Shown: positions 35,942 through 45,295 of the stretch, piece by piece
How positions within the stretch are numbered: position 1 is the stretch's first letter
Layout: every line of letters begins with the position of its first letter
DNA from: UBA4427 sp046351135
GTDB lineage: Bacteria; Myxococcota_A; UBA9160; UBA4427
Length of the DNA stretch: 64,000 bases
Direction of reading: 5' to 3'
Assembly: GCA_046351135.1 (NCBI GenBank)
Contig: JAXLZA010000002.1
Span: 186,001 to 250,000, forward strand
Notes under the pieces: model-generated
The model's input: the letters and a program-made list of their open reading frames with translations, nothing else
What the model was told of the DNA's origin: nothing
Databases searched by the model: none
Program-made: the position numbers and the translations under genes

Positions 35942-37243
35942 TCAGTCTCCGTTCCTGGACGGGAGGTCGGATCCGTCGTCGACGGGGCGCGTGCGCGGCC
36001 GCCGGAGGACCGGCAGGGCATCGTACCCGCGGATCGTGGGGTTGCGCTTCTGCCAGCGCGGGGCGACCGACGCGAGCGCGTAGTCCGAGTCGCCCGTGAC
36101 GAGCAGGCGCTCGAGCACGACGCGCGCCTCGAGCCGGGCGAGGGCGGCGCCGAGGCAGAAGTGTCGCCCGCCGCCGAAGGAGACGAGGCCCGAGAGGTCG
36201 CGGTCGACGTCGAAGCGATCGGGCTCGGGGAAGCGGTGCGGGTCGCGATTGGCCGCGGCGAGGCCGAGCAGCAGCTGGCTGCCGGCCGGGATCGCGACCC
36301 CTTCGAGCACCAGGTCGACGCCGGCCGTTCGGCTGCAGGAGAGCGCGGACGGCTCGAAGCGCAGCGTCTCCTCGACCACCGCCGCGACGAGCGCAGGCTC
36401 GCGCCGAACCCGCTCGAGCAGCGCCGGTCGTTCGAGCAGACACGCGATCGCGTTGCCGATCAGGCCCGCCGTCGTGTCGATCGCCGCCGTGACGAGCAGG
36501 ACCGAGTTCGCGACGACCTCGAGCGGCGAGAGCGCGCCGAGCTCGGGATCCGGCCGGCACAGCTGGGCGAGGAGCCCGTCCGGAATGCGGCCGGCGCGCA
36601 GCCGCGCGTCGAAGTCGCGCGCGAGCCCCTCGATCATCGCGATGCCGTCGCTCGGTCCCGAGCCCGCGTTCCGGATCGTCGCCTCGATCCCGTTCGTCCA
36701 CTCGTCGAGCGGGATCCCGAAGAGCGACCGGATCACCTCCGACGGCAGTGCGAAGGCGAGCGCAGGCACGAGGTCCACCGCCCCACCGCCGGGCGCGGCC
36801 TCGATCGCCGCGACGAGCCGGCCCGTGATCGCTTCGATCAGCGGCCGGAGTCCCTCGATCTTGCGCGGTGTGAACTCGCGCCGGACGAGGTCGCGTGCCC
36901 GCTGCTGCGGCGGGCCGTCGAGGGACATCAGCCAGGAGCGCATCACGTCGTGGACGACTCCGGACTCGGCTCCGAAGGAGGCGGCGACGCCGATCCCGGC
37001 GCGGTGGCGCGGGTCGCGCAGGATCTCGTCGACGAGGTCCCAGCGCGTCACGAAGTAGACGCCGCCCCCGGCGTCGAGGACCGGCGCCGTCTCCCGCAAC
37101 GCACGCCAGCGCGGATGCGGGTCGTCTTCGAGGGCGATCGCGTAGACGTCCCAGCCGCGGGCGTCCGCAGAAGCCCGGACGGGGGCACTCGGAGCGCTCG
37201 CCGCGGTCGGGGCCGGGGGGACGGGGGCGGGATCCGCGGTCAT
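35942..37243 (-). CDS. Cytochrome P450 (second of a tandem pair)
   Basis: The 433-residue product starts at ATG 37243 and carries a Pro/Ala-rich N-terminal extension of about 28 residues. The I-helix reads TAAIDTTAGL, the ExxR motif is EETLRFEPSA, and the haem loop is FGGGRHFCLGAALAR. It is only distantly similar to its neighbour, so the pair are different families doing different steps rather than a duplication. The promoter must lie in the 140 bases shared with the divergent alcohol dehydrogenase gene. Electron-transfer partners are absent from the cluster. Confidence 0.93.
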   Translation of the reverse strand: MTADPAPVPPAPTAASAPSAPVRASADARGWDVYAIALEDDPHPRWRALRETAPVLDAGGGVYFVTRWDLVDEILRDPRHRAGIGVAASFGAESGVVHDVMRSWLMSLDGPPQQRARDLVRREFTPRKIEGLRPLIEAITGRLVAAIEAAPGGGAVDLVPALAFALPSEVIRSLFGIPLDEWTNGIEATIRNAGSGPSDGIAMIEGLARDFDARLRAGRIPDGLLAQLCRPDPELGALSPLEVVANSVLLVTAAIDTTAGLIGNAIACLLERPALLERVRREPALVAAVVEETLRFEPSALSCSRTAGVDLVLEGVAIPAGSQLLLGLAAANRDPHRFPEPDRFDVDRDLSGLVSFGGGRHFCLGAALARLEARVVLERLLVTGDSDYALASVAPRWQKRNPTIRGYDALPVLRRPRTRPVDDGSDLPSRNGD

Positions 37244-37383
37244 GACGCCTCGCGCGCTCGGATCGGTCGGGGATCGGGGATTGGCGACGTGGCTCCAGCA
37301 TGAGAGAATCGCCAGGCATCTTCAAGGGGCCACGGCACGAGGCCGCCCCGACCAGCCCGGCCGATCCGGGCAGAGGAGTCCGC

Positions 37384-38333
37384 ATGCTCGCCGTCCGGTT
37401 CGATTCGAAGCGCGTGTCCGTCGGAGAGAAGCCGAGGCCGAAGGGCCCGGGCGTCCTGGTGCGCGTGCGCGGCTGCGGCATCTGCGGCTCCGACGTGGCG
37501 ATGCTCGACAGCGGCTTCCCGGTCACGGGCACGCCGGGCCACGAGATCTCGGGCGAGCTCGCCGACGGCACGCCGGTCGCGATCGAGCCGATCGCGCCGT
37601 GCGGCTGCTGCCGGTACTGCGAGACCGGCAACTATCAGGTCTGCGTACACGGCCCCGCGATGGTCTACGGCGTCGGCAAGGACGGCGGGATGGCGGAGGA
37701 GATCCTGGTCGAGCCGCGCTGCATCGTGCCGCTGCCGCGCAGCGTCGACGCGCGCATCGGGTTCCTGGTCGAGCCGCTCGCGGTCGCGGTCCACGGCGTC
37801 CGCCGCGCTGGCCTCCACGGAGGACAGCGCGTCCTCGTCGTCGGGGGCGGTGCGATCGGTCTCTCCGCCGTCGCCGCGGCCCTCGCGGCGAAGGCCCACG
37901 TCGCGCTGGTCGCCCGCCATCCGGCGCAGATCGCCGCCGGGCGTCTGCTCGGGGCGGAGATCGTCGAGTCCGGGGCGGGTGGCGACTACGACGTCGTGCT
38001 CGAGTGTGCGGACTCGGCGAGCGCGGTCGCGACGGCGTGCGAGGCGATCCGGCCGAACGGGACGCTCCTGATGCTGGCCTCGTCCTGGGGCTCCCTCGAG
38101 CTGCCCGGCCTCGTCGTCGCGGCGAAGGGCTCGACATCGTCATCGCCACCATGTACGGCCGCGCCGGCGGTCAGCGCGACGTCGACGCCGCCGCCCAGCT
38201 CCTCGGCGAGCGCGGCGAGGCGCTCGCGCAGGCCCTCGTCAGCCACCGATTCCCGCTCGCGAAGGCGGAAGAGGCCTTCGCGATGGCGCGAGATCGGAAG
38301 GCCGGCGCGATCAAGGTCGTGCTCGAGCCCTGA
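37384..38333 (+). pseudogene. Zinc-dependent alcohol dehydrogenase with a frameshift
   Basis: ATG 37384 (AGAGGAG upstream) opens a threonine-dehydrogenase-like MDR protein. It has a catalytic-zinc Cys in GCGICGSDV, GHE in GTPGHEISG, a four-Cys structural zinc site in CGCCRYCETGNYQVC, and the NAD(P) motif VVGGGAIGL. The frame runs to about 38129 and then loses homology. The expected C-terminus (IVIATMYGRAGGQRDV to AGAIKVVLEP, stop at 38331-38333) continues in the frame one base back. The GGG at 38127-38129 is probably a GGGG with one base lost. Corrected length is 316 residues. It is either a true pseudogene or a homopolymer error; the otherwise intact motifs favour the latter. Confidence 0.8.
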
Positions 38334-38411
38334 GCGGAGGGCGTCCGAGCCGACCCGATTGCGCCATTTCTGCTCGTCATCGTCGCGTCGATCGCCTTCG
38401 ATGCGAGCTCG

Positions 38412-38549
38412 GACTACACCCGACTCACGTTCTTCGGCGACGGCCTGGTCGACAGGGGCAATTTGCCCCTGCTGACGGGCGGCGGGGCGCCCGGGCCGCC
38501 CCGATAGGGCGGCGGCCCCTGCGACGGGCCGTTCTGGAGCGACCTGGCC
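38412..38549 (+). pseudogene. Decayed N-terminal fragment of an SGNH/GDSL hydrolase
   Basis: In one frame the sequence reads LTFFGDGLVDRGN, then TGGGAPGPPR, a stop (TAG 38505-38507), and then GPFWSDLA. This follows the block order of secreted GDSL hydrolases (FGDSLxDxGN, GGxxPxPPY, NGPVWxxxLA). The catalytic Ser codon is Gly (GGC 38442-38444) and the stop interrupts it. No start or signal peptide remains and the rest is missing. It lies between the dehydrogenase and a PEP-CTERM gene; such hydrolases often carry PEP-CTERM tails themselves. Confidence 0.5.
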
Positions 38550-38560
38550 GCAAGATCCCA

Positions 38561-39631
38561 TCACGAGCGGAGCCGAGACGGCCTCCTGATCCGGGCGGAT
38601 CGCCTCGACGCCCGACCGATCGTCGCGAGCGCCGTCGCCCCGACCGCGAGCGATCCCGCGAGTGCCGGTTCCGGCACTGGCAGCCCGTCGCTCGCGAAGG
38701 CGACGACGGCGGTCTCCGTGATGTCGACGTCGTTCTCGTCGTAGGCGCGCAGGCTCGTCATCCGGAGCGTATGGCTGTAGTCCGCCGTCGAGTCGATGAG
38801 CGGAGAGCCGCTCAGCCAGGAGCTGTATGCCTGGGCCTGGGAGAGGAGCTGCATCTCGAGCAGGAGATGGGTGTTGTCGGGATTCGCGAAGAATTCGGGC
38901 CCGAGATACAGCGTGTAGCGCCCGTTCCCGTTGTTATGCAGGTCGTAGTCCGTGGTGTTGTTGGGGGCGGCGAAGGACGTCGAGGTCACGACGCCATCGT
39001 CCCAGGTGTCGCGCCCGGACCCGAAGCCGTAGCCGTACGGTTGGAAGCTCCCAAAGAAGGGCGCGGAGTAGAAGCCGCTCTGGGCGGTGATCGAGACCTC
39101 TACGAAGGACACCGAGCGCAGGTCGGAAAGAACGCTGAAGGGGCCATGCCCATCGAGCAGGCCAGTCAATTCGAAGTCCACGACCAGGGAGGTCGGACGG
39201 GGATCGCCGAGCGCGATGAAGTCCCTGAACGACGCGCTCGACTGGGCCAGGAGGATCTGTTCATTGAAGAAGGGCGGAGGACCGCTCGTGTCGATCTGGA
39301 TCTTGGCGGAAGCGCGGAGCAGGGGAAGATCGCCCGTGACCTGGGGAGCATCGGCCTCCGCGAAGAGCTGGACGTACGCGAAGGGCGTCGTGGGCGCGCC
39401 GGTGCAGGTCCGCGTCGACAGCGCGTTCGCCTGTCCGAGCGCGATGCTCGACTGACACGGCAGCGGATAGATCGGCGTCCCGCTGGACGGATAGGGCGAG
39501 GTTCTCAAAAAGGTGTCGACGCGAGCGCCGATCGCCTGCGCTCCGACATCGGCCGGAACAGACGCCGCAGCGACGAGCGCCGTCGCGGCCAGGATCCATC
39601 GGTGGAGGAGCCGACTGGTTCGGAGCATCAT
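38561..39631 (-). CDS. PEP-CTERM secreted protein
   Basis: ATG 39631 (a second ATG follows directly) has AAAGGAG about nine bases upstream and gives 356 residues. A signal peptide (WILAATALVAAASVPADVGAQA) leads into a beta-rich mature region with many Ser, Thr, Asn and aromatic residues. The C-terminus has PVPEPA, a hydrophobic helix (LAGSLAVGATALATIG) and a basic tail (RASRRSARIRR), the exosortase signal. No enzymatic motif is visible. It should be anchored or released at the cell surface by the exosortase encoded at 57777-58313. Confidence 0.82.
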   Translation of the reverse strand: MMLRTSRLLHRWILAATALVAAASVPADVGAQAIGARVDTFLRTSPYPSSGTPIYPLPCQSSIALGQANALSTRTCTGAPTTPFAYVQLFAEADAPQVTGDLPLLRASAKIQIDTSGPPPFFNEQILLAQSSASFRDFIALGDPRPTSLVVDFELTGLLDGHGPFSVLSDLRSVSFVEVSITAQSGFYSAPFFGSFQPYGYGFGSGRDTWDDGVVTSTSFAAPNNTTDYDLHNNGNGRYTLYLGPEFFANPDNTHLLLEMQLLSQAQAYSSWLSGSPLIDSTADYSHTLRMTSLRAYDENDVDITETAVVAFASDGLPVPEPALAGSLAVGATALATIGRASRRSARIRRPSRLRS

Positions 39632-39972
39632 TGCGCAATCTCCTTTCGACGGTGGGGCCCACCCTGGAGTCTCGACCATAAAGGATTGAAGGCCCGTCGT
39701 GTATGTGTCGGAGATCGATCCAGGGCGGCCGGGCGGACCACGTTGGACGAGAAAATCCGGCCGTGGGCGAATGGATCGAGGGCTTCGCGCCGGTCCTGTG
39801 GCGCAGAGTCCCATGTCCCGTTCGGCGCAGCATCTCGACCCGTGTCTTCTTGCCTCGCGCCGGGGGGAGGGCGAGCATGCGCGGCGATGTCGTTCGACAG
39901 GACTTTCCGATCGTCTCCGATTCGGATCGCGTTCGGATCGAGGCGCGACGTCGATGCAACGGATGGGAAGTC
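39632..39972. other. Intergenic region between divergent genes
   Basis: This 341-base stretch separates the PEP-CTERM gene from a membrane protein gene. An AT-richer patch near 39675-39690 could be a promoter element for the PEP-CTERM gene. The membrane protein frame is open upstream to 39703, but that part looks non-coding (many Arg, no hydrophobic pattern). I see no RNA gene or operator. Confidence 0.4.
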
Positions 39973-40566
39973 ATGCCCGACCGCCCGAGGACGCTGACGT
40001 GCGCTGTGATGGAGGTCGCCCTGGCGACGGCCCTCGGTGCCGCGTTGATCAGCATGCTGGCCGGGGATCCGTCGCTCGTCGCACTGCTTCTCGCCGGCCT
40101 CGTCGTCGCGCATCTCGCTCATCGCGTCTGGCATGGTGAGCGCGTCCTCTGGGTCTTCGACGAGGTGTTCCTGCTGACGACGACCGGCGTGATCGGGTAC
40201 CTCACAGAGGCCTGGGGCACGACGCACGGTCACTGGACCTACGCCCACCTGCCGCCCGGGAGCACGGTGCCCGTCTGGGTGCCGATCGCCTGGATGCTCG
40301 CTTCGGTTCTGCTGGATCGCATCGACGATTGCGTCGGCGAGCTGCAGCTTCCGATTGCGGCGCGAGTCGGCGTCGCGGCCGGGGCGGGGATCGTCTTCCC
40401 CTGGCTCGGCGAGTCGATCTGCATCGCGAGCGGCGTGTGGCAGTACCACTGGCCACTCCAGCTGGCGGGCGTGCCCGTGCTGGCGCTGCTGCTGATCTCG
40501 TACGCCCACTGGACCTTCGCGCTGATCCGGCAGGGAACGAACGCCCTGCTCGAGTCGCAGGGTTAG
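39973..40566 (+). CDS. Multi-pass membrane protein of unknown function
   Basis: ATG 39973 (GGGAAG before it) gives 197 residues with about six hydrophobic segments. The centre has HWTYAHLPPGSTVPVWVPIAW, split as an aromatic turn and a Pro-Trp-Val-Pro entry to the next helix, and Asp/Glu pairs at helix ends (LLDRIDD). The H-W-T-Y and PxWVPxAW pattern resembles small membrane families such as DUF2878-like proteins, but I cannot assign one. Its stop overlaps by four bases the stop of the convergent HerA-like gene. Confidence 0.65.
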   Translation: MPDRPRTLTCAVMEVALATALGAALISMLAGDPSLVALLLAGLVVAHLAHRVWHGERVLWVFDEVFLLTTTGVIGYLTEAWGTTHGHWTYAHLPPGSTVPVWVPIAWMLASVLLDRIDDCVGELQLPIAARVGVAAGAGIVFPWLGESICIASGVWQYHWPLQLAGVPVLALLLISYAHWTFALIRQGTNALLESQG

Positions 40567-43097
40567 TCGAGCCCCTCGCAGACCCACTCGAGCTCGCCGC
40601 TCGGGCTGCGCTGCGCCGGCGCCCACACCAGCGCGACCTGCTCGACGGCGAGATCGCCCTTCGTCGCCGCGATGCGGAGCGGCTCGAGCTCGGCCTGGTG
40701 CGCCGCGCTCGCGTCCTCGACCGCGGCGAGCTCCCGGGCCAGCTCCGCCTCGAGATCGGCGAGCTGCTGCTTCACCGCCTCGACCTGCTCCTCCGCGCGC
40801 CCGATGTCCGCGTGCTCCTGTGCTGCGCGGCTCGCGCCGCGGATCGTGCTCGCCGCGCGCGAGACGTTGGTCGCGCTCGCGAGCTTGCGGCCGAAGAGCG
40901 CGCCGATCAGGCTCGCGCCGAGGGAGACGGCGGCCTGGTTGCGCTTGTCGGCATATTGCTGTGTCTCGCGCTCGACGCGCTCGCCGGCGCGGGCGATCCG
41001 ATCCCGGAGCGTCGCGAGCTTCGGGGCGTATTTCTGGCGCAGCTTCTCGACCGTGCGGTCGCGCTCGCTCCGGACGAGGTCGGCGATGCGGCCTCGGAAC
41101 GCGCCCTCGGATTCGCCGGGCGTCGAGACGAGCTTCGGGCTCTTCGAGCGAAGCAGCGCGAGGCCGTGGTCCCGGTAGACCGTCGTCGCGAGCTGCTTCG
41201 TCCACTGCGCATAGCTCGTCTTGCGCTCGGCCAGGGCCGGAAGCGCAGCGAAGCGAGCGCGGGCATCGGCCTCGCCCTGGAGCTCGGGGGCCGCGGAGAG
41301 TCGACGCGCGCCGTCCCACACCGAAGCGCCGGGCTCGCCGTCGAGGGGCTGCCACAGGACGCACTTCTCCCAGCGATCGACCCCCGCCGGCCCGTTCGCA
41401 TAATGCACCGACGCGACACCGAGCAGCACCGGCTGGTACAGGAGCTGGTCCGGCGCGGTCACGGCCCGCGTGATCGGCAGGAAGCGCTCGTTGGCCTCGG
41501 CGGGGAGGATGGGGCGCGTCTGGGGCGAGGAGGCCGGGGCGGAGAGCGGCGCAGCCGCCGCGGAGGCGGAGGATGCTGCGGCCTGGGACGAGCTGGAGGC
41601 GGCCGAGGTGGCGGAGCCGGCCGAGGGCGGTGAGCCGGCCGATGCGGGCCGTCCGGGCGGCGAGGCCGCGGCGACGGGGCGGGGCAGCTGCTTCATCTGG
41701 GCCCGCGAGAGCGGGCCGGCGAGATACGAGAGCGTCCAGCGCGTGCGCATCAGGACGGGCGCATCCTCGTGGACGTCGTTCAGCAGGAAGACGCGCTTGT
41801 CGAGGCTCGAGAGCGTCCGCTCGAGGGTGGCCCGATCGAAGCCCTCCCGGCCCGCACCGGCCACGCTCTCGAGGCCGTCGAGCACGCGTGCCTTGTCGCG
41901 CTCGGTCTGCAGACGGCCGAGGAACCAGGTCCCGCAATTCGACAGGCCCTTGTAGTCGAGGTCGACGGGGTTCTGGGTCGAGAGTACGCAGCCGAGCCCG
42001 AACGCCCGCGCCTGCTTGAGGAGCGTCAGCATCGGGAGCTTCGACGGCGGATTCGCCGTCGGTGGGAAGTAGCCGAAGACCTCGTCCATGTAGAGCATCG
42101 CGCGCAGCGACTGGGTCCCCGACTGGGTCCGCATCCAGGCGACGAGCTGTCCGAGCAGGAGCGTCACGACGAACATCCGCTCGGCGTCCGAGAGATGGGC
42201 AATCGAGACGATCGCGAGCCGCGGGCGTCCGTCGGCGGCGCGCAGCAGGCGAGCGACGTCGAGGGGCTCGCCCTCGAGCCACGCGGCGAAGCCTGGCGAG
42301 GCGAGAAGGTTGTTGATGCGCATCGCGAGGGCGGCGCGTTCGGCGGCGGGAAAGAAGGTCTCGAGCTCGAAGACGCCGACGCGCTCGACGGGCGGCTTCT
42401 GGATCTGGTGGATCAGGGCACCGAGGTCGAGGTTGCGGCCCTCGCGCCAGGCGCGCTCGACGAGATTCGAGAGCAGGATGTGCTCCCGGCTCTGGATCGG
42501 ATCGGCCTCCTTGTCGGAGAAGCCGACGAGACCGAGCAGGCCCGATACCGAGGAGAGGACCCGCTCGCGCAGCGCCTCGCCGTCCTCGACGACGGCGGGC
42601 GCGGGGGCGTCGAGGGCGCGCAGGATCGAGAGCGGGGTACCGGCGTTGCTGCCCGGCGTGTAGAGGACGCGCTCGGCCGCGGCCTCGAGCTTCGCGATGC
42701 GCTCCGGGGACTGGCCCCAATCGGCGAGGCCCTTGCGCCAGAGCGCGGCCTGGCTCGCGGCGTGCTCGTCGGACGTCTGGCCGGCGCGCAGGGCCGCCCC
42801 TTCGTCGATCCAGGGGCGGAAGTCCCCGGGCGCGAGGGCGGGGAAGGTCAGCAGCAGGTTGCCGAGATCGCCCTTCGGATCGATCGCGAGGACCGGGATG
42901 CCGTCGATCAGGGCCTCCTCGATGAGGCCGATGCCGAGGCCGGTCTTGCCGCTGCCCGTCATGCCGACGATCACGGCATGGGTCGTCAGGTCCTTCGAGT
43001 CGTAGAGGAGCGGCTCGTCGAGATCCTCGCCCGTCGACCGATCGACCGGACGCCCGAGGTAGAAGGCGCCGAGCTTCTCGTAGTCCTCGCTCTTCAT
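40563..43097 (-). CDS. HerA/DUF87-type ATP-binding protein
   Basis: The 844-residue product has Walker A GMTGSGKT at 45-52, Walker B at LYMDEV near 340, and a following STQNPVDLDYKG sensor segment, all as in HerA/FtsK-superfamily translocases. The N-terminal FYLGRPVD is typical of the DUF87 group. An Ala/Ser/Pro-rich linker (about 470-530) leads to a C-terminal part with a long coiled coil (residues about 650-790). HerA pumps DNA with the nuclease NurA in archaea; no nurA or defence genes lie nearby, so it is probably the widespread stand-alone form of unknown role. Confidence 0.88.
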   Translation of the reverse strand: MKSEDYEKLGAFYLGRPVDRSTGEDLDEPLLYDSKDLTTHAVIVGMTGSGKTGLGIGLIEEALIDGIPVLAIDPKGDLGNLLLTFPALAPGDFRPWIDEGAALRAGQTSDEHAASQAALWRKGLADWGQSPERIAKLEAAAERVLYTPGSNAGTPLSILRALDAPAPAVVEDGEALRERVLSSVSGLLGLVGFSDKEADPIQSREHILLSNLVERAWREGRNLDLGALIHQIQKPPVERVGVFELETFFPAAERAALAMRINNLLASPGFAAWLEGEPLDVARLLRAADGRPRLAIVSIAHLSDAERMFVVTLLLGQLVAWMRTQSGTQSLRAMLYMDEVFGYFPPTANPPSKLPMLTLLKQARAFGLGCVLSTQNPVDLDYKGLSNCGTWFLGRLQTERDKARVLDGLESVAGAGREGFDRATLERTLSSLDKRVFLLNDVHEDAPVLMRTRWTLSYLAGPLSRAQMKQLPRPVAAASPPGRPASAGSPPSAGSATSAASSSSQAAASSASAAAAPLSAPASSPQTRPILPAEANERFLPITRAVTAPDQLLYQPVLLGVASVHYANGPAGVDRWEKCVLWQPLDGEPGASVWDGARRLSAAPELQGEADARARFAALPALAERKTSYAQWTKQLATTVYRDHGLALLRSKSPKLVSTPGESEGAFRGRIADLVRSERDRTVEKLRQKYAPKLATLRDRIARAGERVERETQQYADKRNQAAVSLGASLIGALFGRKLASATNVSRAASTIRGASRAAQEHADIGRAEEQVEAVKQQLADLEAELARELAAVEDASAAHQAELEPLRIAATKGDLAVEQVALVWAPAQRSPSGELEWVCEGLD

Positions 43098-43142
43098 GCG
43101 GCGCTCTTCATGGAGCCCTCGATCCGGCGGCTTGCCTGCGTT

Positions 43143-44339
43143 CTAGCGCGAGATGCCGAAGCGCTCGAGCTGGAAGAGCCGGATCGCGTTGCCGCGGAGC
43201 AGCGCGTAGGTCTCGGCCTCGTTCAGCCCCGCCTTGGCACAGATCTCCGTCGCGATCTTCTCCGTATGCGGGAAGGTCGAGTCGGCATGGGGATAGTCGC
43301 ACTCGAAGGAGATGCGCTGCATGCCGACCCGGTCGCGATTCGCGAGCCCGGTCTCGTCGTCGAAGATGCAGCCGAGGATCCGGTCGCCGAGATAGCTCGA
43401 CGGCGGGTTCTTCAGGCTCGAGCCGAAGCTGTTGGCGACGCGCTCGTGCCAGAGCTTGTCCATGCGCTCGAGGACGTAGGGCATCCAGCCGACCTGGCCC
43501 TCGGAGTAGGCGATCCGCAGACGCGGGAAGCGCTCGAGGATGCCGGAGAAGACGTAGTCGATCAGCGAGCCCATGGCGTTCTGGAAGGTCAGGGTCGAGC
43601 TGACGATGAACGGCGCATCCGGCGTCGTCTGGGGCATCTTCGACGAGGAGCCGATGTGGAGGCAGACGACGGTCTCGGTCTCCTCGCAGGCGCGGTAGAA
43701 GGGATCCCAGTAGCCCGAGTGGACCGTCGGCAGGCCGAGCGGATGGGGGTTCTCGGAGAAGGTCACCGCATGGCAGCCCTTGGCGGCCGTGCGATGGATC
43801 TCCTCGACGGCGAGATTCACGTCCCAGAGCGGGATGATCGAGAGCGGGATCAGCCGCCCGCGGCCCTCGCCGGCGCACCACTCGTCGATGATCCAGTCGT
43901 TGTAGGCGCGCACGCAGAGCAGCGAGAGCTCCTTGTCCTGCCGCTCCATGAACGTCTGCCCGCAGAAGCGCGGCAGCGTGTTCGGGAAGCAGATCGACGC
44001 CTCCATGTGGTTCGCGTCCATGTCGGCGAGGCGCTCCTTCTGCTTCCAGCAGCCGGGGCGGATCTCGTCGTAGGTCGTGACGCCGAAGGCGAGCTCCCCG
44101 AGGCCGACCGCCGCGGAGAGGCGCGAGAAGGGCGAGACGAGGTCGTCGTAGTACCAGATGTCGGCCCACTGGCCCGCATCATCGCGCGTCCAGGTCAGCC
44201 CGAGCGGTCCGCCGAAGCTCCCCTTCTCGCGGACGATGCGCGGCCCGCGATCCCGAAAGCGCGCCGGGAGACGGCTCGACCAGAGATCCGGAGGCTCGAC
44301 CACGTGGTCGTCGACGGAGATGATCCGGGGAATCGCCAT
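43143..44339 (-). CDS. Amidohydrolase_2 family metal-dependent hydrolase
   Basis: ATG 44339 has a strong GAGGAGG at eight bases and gives 398 residues. It opens with IISVDDHVVEPPDLW, the metal-site variant typical of COG2159 amidohydrolases, and has VCLHIGSSS and ISFECDYPHADST, where His and Asp complete the site. The ACMSD-like subgroup includes decarboxylases and hydrolases of aromatic or terpenoid intermediates. Proteins of this form are frequent in environmental bacteria rich in P450s, as here. It lies 68 bases downstream of htpX on the same strand with its own ribosome binding site. Confidence 0.9.
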   Translation of the reverse strand: MAIPRIISVDDHVVEPPDLWSSRLPARFRDRGPRIVREKGSFGGPLGLTWTRDDAGQWADIWYYDDLVSPFSRLSAAVGLGELAFGVTTYDEIRPGCWKQKERLADMDANHMEASICFPNTLPRFCGQTFMERQDKELSLLCVRAYNDWIIDEWCAGEGRGRLIPLSIIPLWDVNLAVEEIHRTAAKGCHAVTFSENPHPLGLPTVHSGYWDPFYRACEETETVVCLHIGSSSKMPQTTPDAPFIVSSTLTFQNAMGSLIDYVFSGILERFPRLRIAYSEGQVGWMPYVLERMDKLWHERVANSFGSSLKNPPSSYLGDRILGCIFDDETGLANRDRVGMQRISFECDYPHADSTFPHTEKIATEICAKAGLNEAETYALLRGNAIRLFQLERFGISR

Positions 44340-44407
44340 GGCACGCGCCTCCTCTTCCTGTTCGATCGAGCCGTCCGTCCGAGACGACCGCTCCCGCCGA
44401 TGATGGC

Positions 44408-45295
44408 TCAGCCGCGATTCGCTCGCAGCGCCGCGATCCGCGCGTCGAGGGGCGGATGGGTCGAGAAGAGCGCCAGCATGCCGCCGTTGCCGATGCCCAT
44501 GGCCTTCATGCCGTCGGGCATCGGTGCGACGCCGGCCTTCAGGCGCTCGAGGGCCGCGACCATGTTCTCGGTCCCTGCATAGCGGGCACCGCCCGCGTCG
44601 GCGCGGAACTCGCGCTGGCGCGAGAACCAGGCCACGATCATCGAAGCGAGGATGCCGAAGACGATCTGGGCGATCATCGACGTGATGAAGAAGGCCGGGC
44701 CGTGGCCGACCGACTCCTCGTCGCGGTCGCCGCGCATCAGGACCCGGTCGACGAAGTAGCCCGCGAGACGCGACAGGAAGACGACGAAGGTATTCACCAC
44801 GCCCTGGATCAGCGTCAGCGTCACCATGTCGCCGTTCGCGATGTGGGCGATCTCGTGGCCGAGCACCGCGTCGATCTCGTTCTTGCGCATGCCGTGGAGC
44901 AGGCCCGTGCTGACGGCGACGAGCGCCGCGTCGCGGCGGGCGCCGGTCGCGAAGGCGTTGGGCTGGTCGGCGGGGAAGATCGCGACCTCGGGCATGCCGA
45001 TGCCCGCCGCCTCGGCATGGGCGCGGACGCGGGAGACGAGCCACTGGGACTCCGGGTCCCGGGCGTCGGAGATGACCTTCGCCCCGGTCTGCCACTTCGC
45101 CATCGGCTTCGAGATCAGCAGCGAGATGATCGAGCCCGTGAAGCCGATGATGGCCGAGTAGACGAGCAGCTTGCCGAGATCGAGGTCGACGCCGTTCGCG
45201 GCGAAGATGTTCTGGACCCCGAAGACGGAGAACAGGACCGAGATCACCGCCAGCACGGCGATGTTCGTGAGCAGGAAGAGGAAGATTCGCATCAT
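44408..45295 (-). CDS. htpX: HtpX membrane zinc metalloprotease
   Basis: The 295-residue product has two N-terminal helices, the HExxH zinc site HEIAH at 147-151 (VLGHEIAHIANGD), two more helices (VVNTFVVFLSRLAGYFV; FGILASMIVAWF) and the third zinc ligand in SRQREFRADAGGA. HtpX degrades damaged inner-membrane proteins together with FtsH and is usually stress-induced. ATG 45295 is followed by a second ATG. A plausible sigma-70 promoter lies at 45513-45540, implying a leader of about 210 bases, which is long. Confidence 0.95.
   Translation of the reverse strand: MMRIFLFLLTNIAVLAVISVLFSVFGVQNIFAANGVDLDLGKLLVYSAIIGFTGSIISLLISKPMAKWQTGAKVISDARDPESQWLVSRVRAHAEAAGIGMPEVAIFPADQPNAFATGARRDAALVAVSTGLLHGMRKNEIDAVLGHEIAHIANGDMVTLTLIQGVVNTFVVFLSRLAGYFVDRVLMRGDRDEESVGHGPAFFITSMIAQIVFGILASMIVAWFSRQREFRADAGGARYAGTENMVAALERLKAGVAPMPDGMKAMGIGNGGMLALFSTHPPLDARIAALRANRG

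Noticed and set aside
38483..38503. Perfect 7-bp GC hairpin between convergent genes
   Set aside because: It lies inside the recognisable GDSL relic and has no T tract, so I do not call it a terminator.
39703..39972. Upstream extension of the membrane protein frame
   Set aside because: The extra 90 codons are Arg-rich without hydrophobic pattern, and ATG 39973 starts the first helix region with a usable ribosome binding site.
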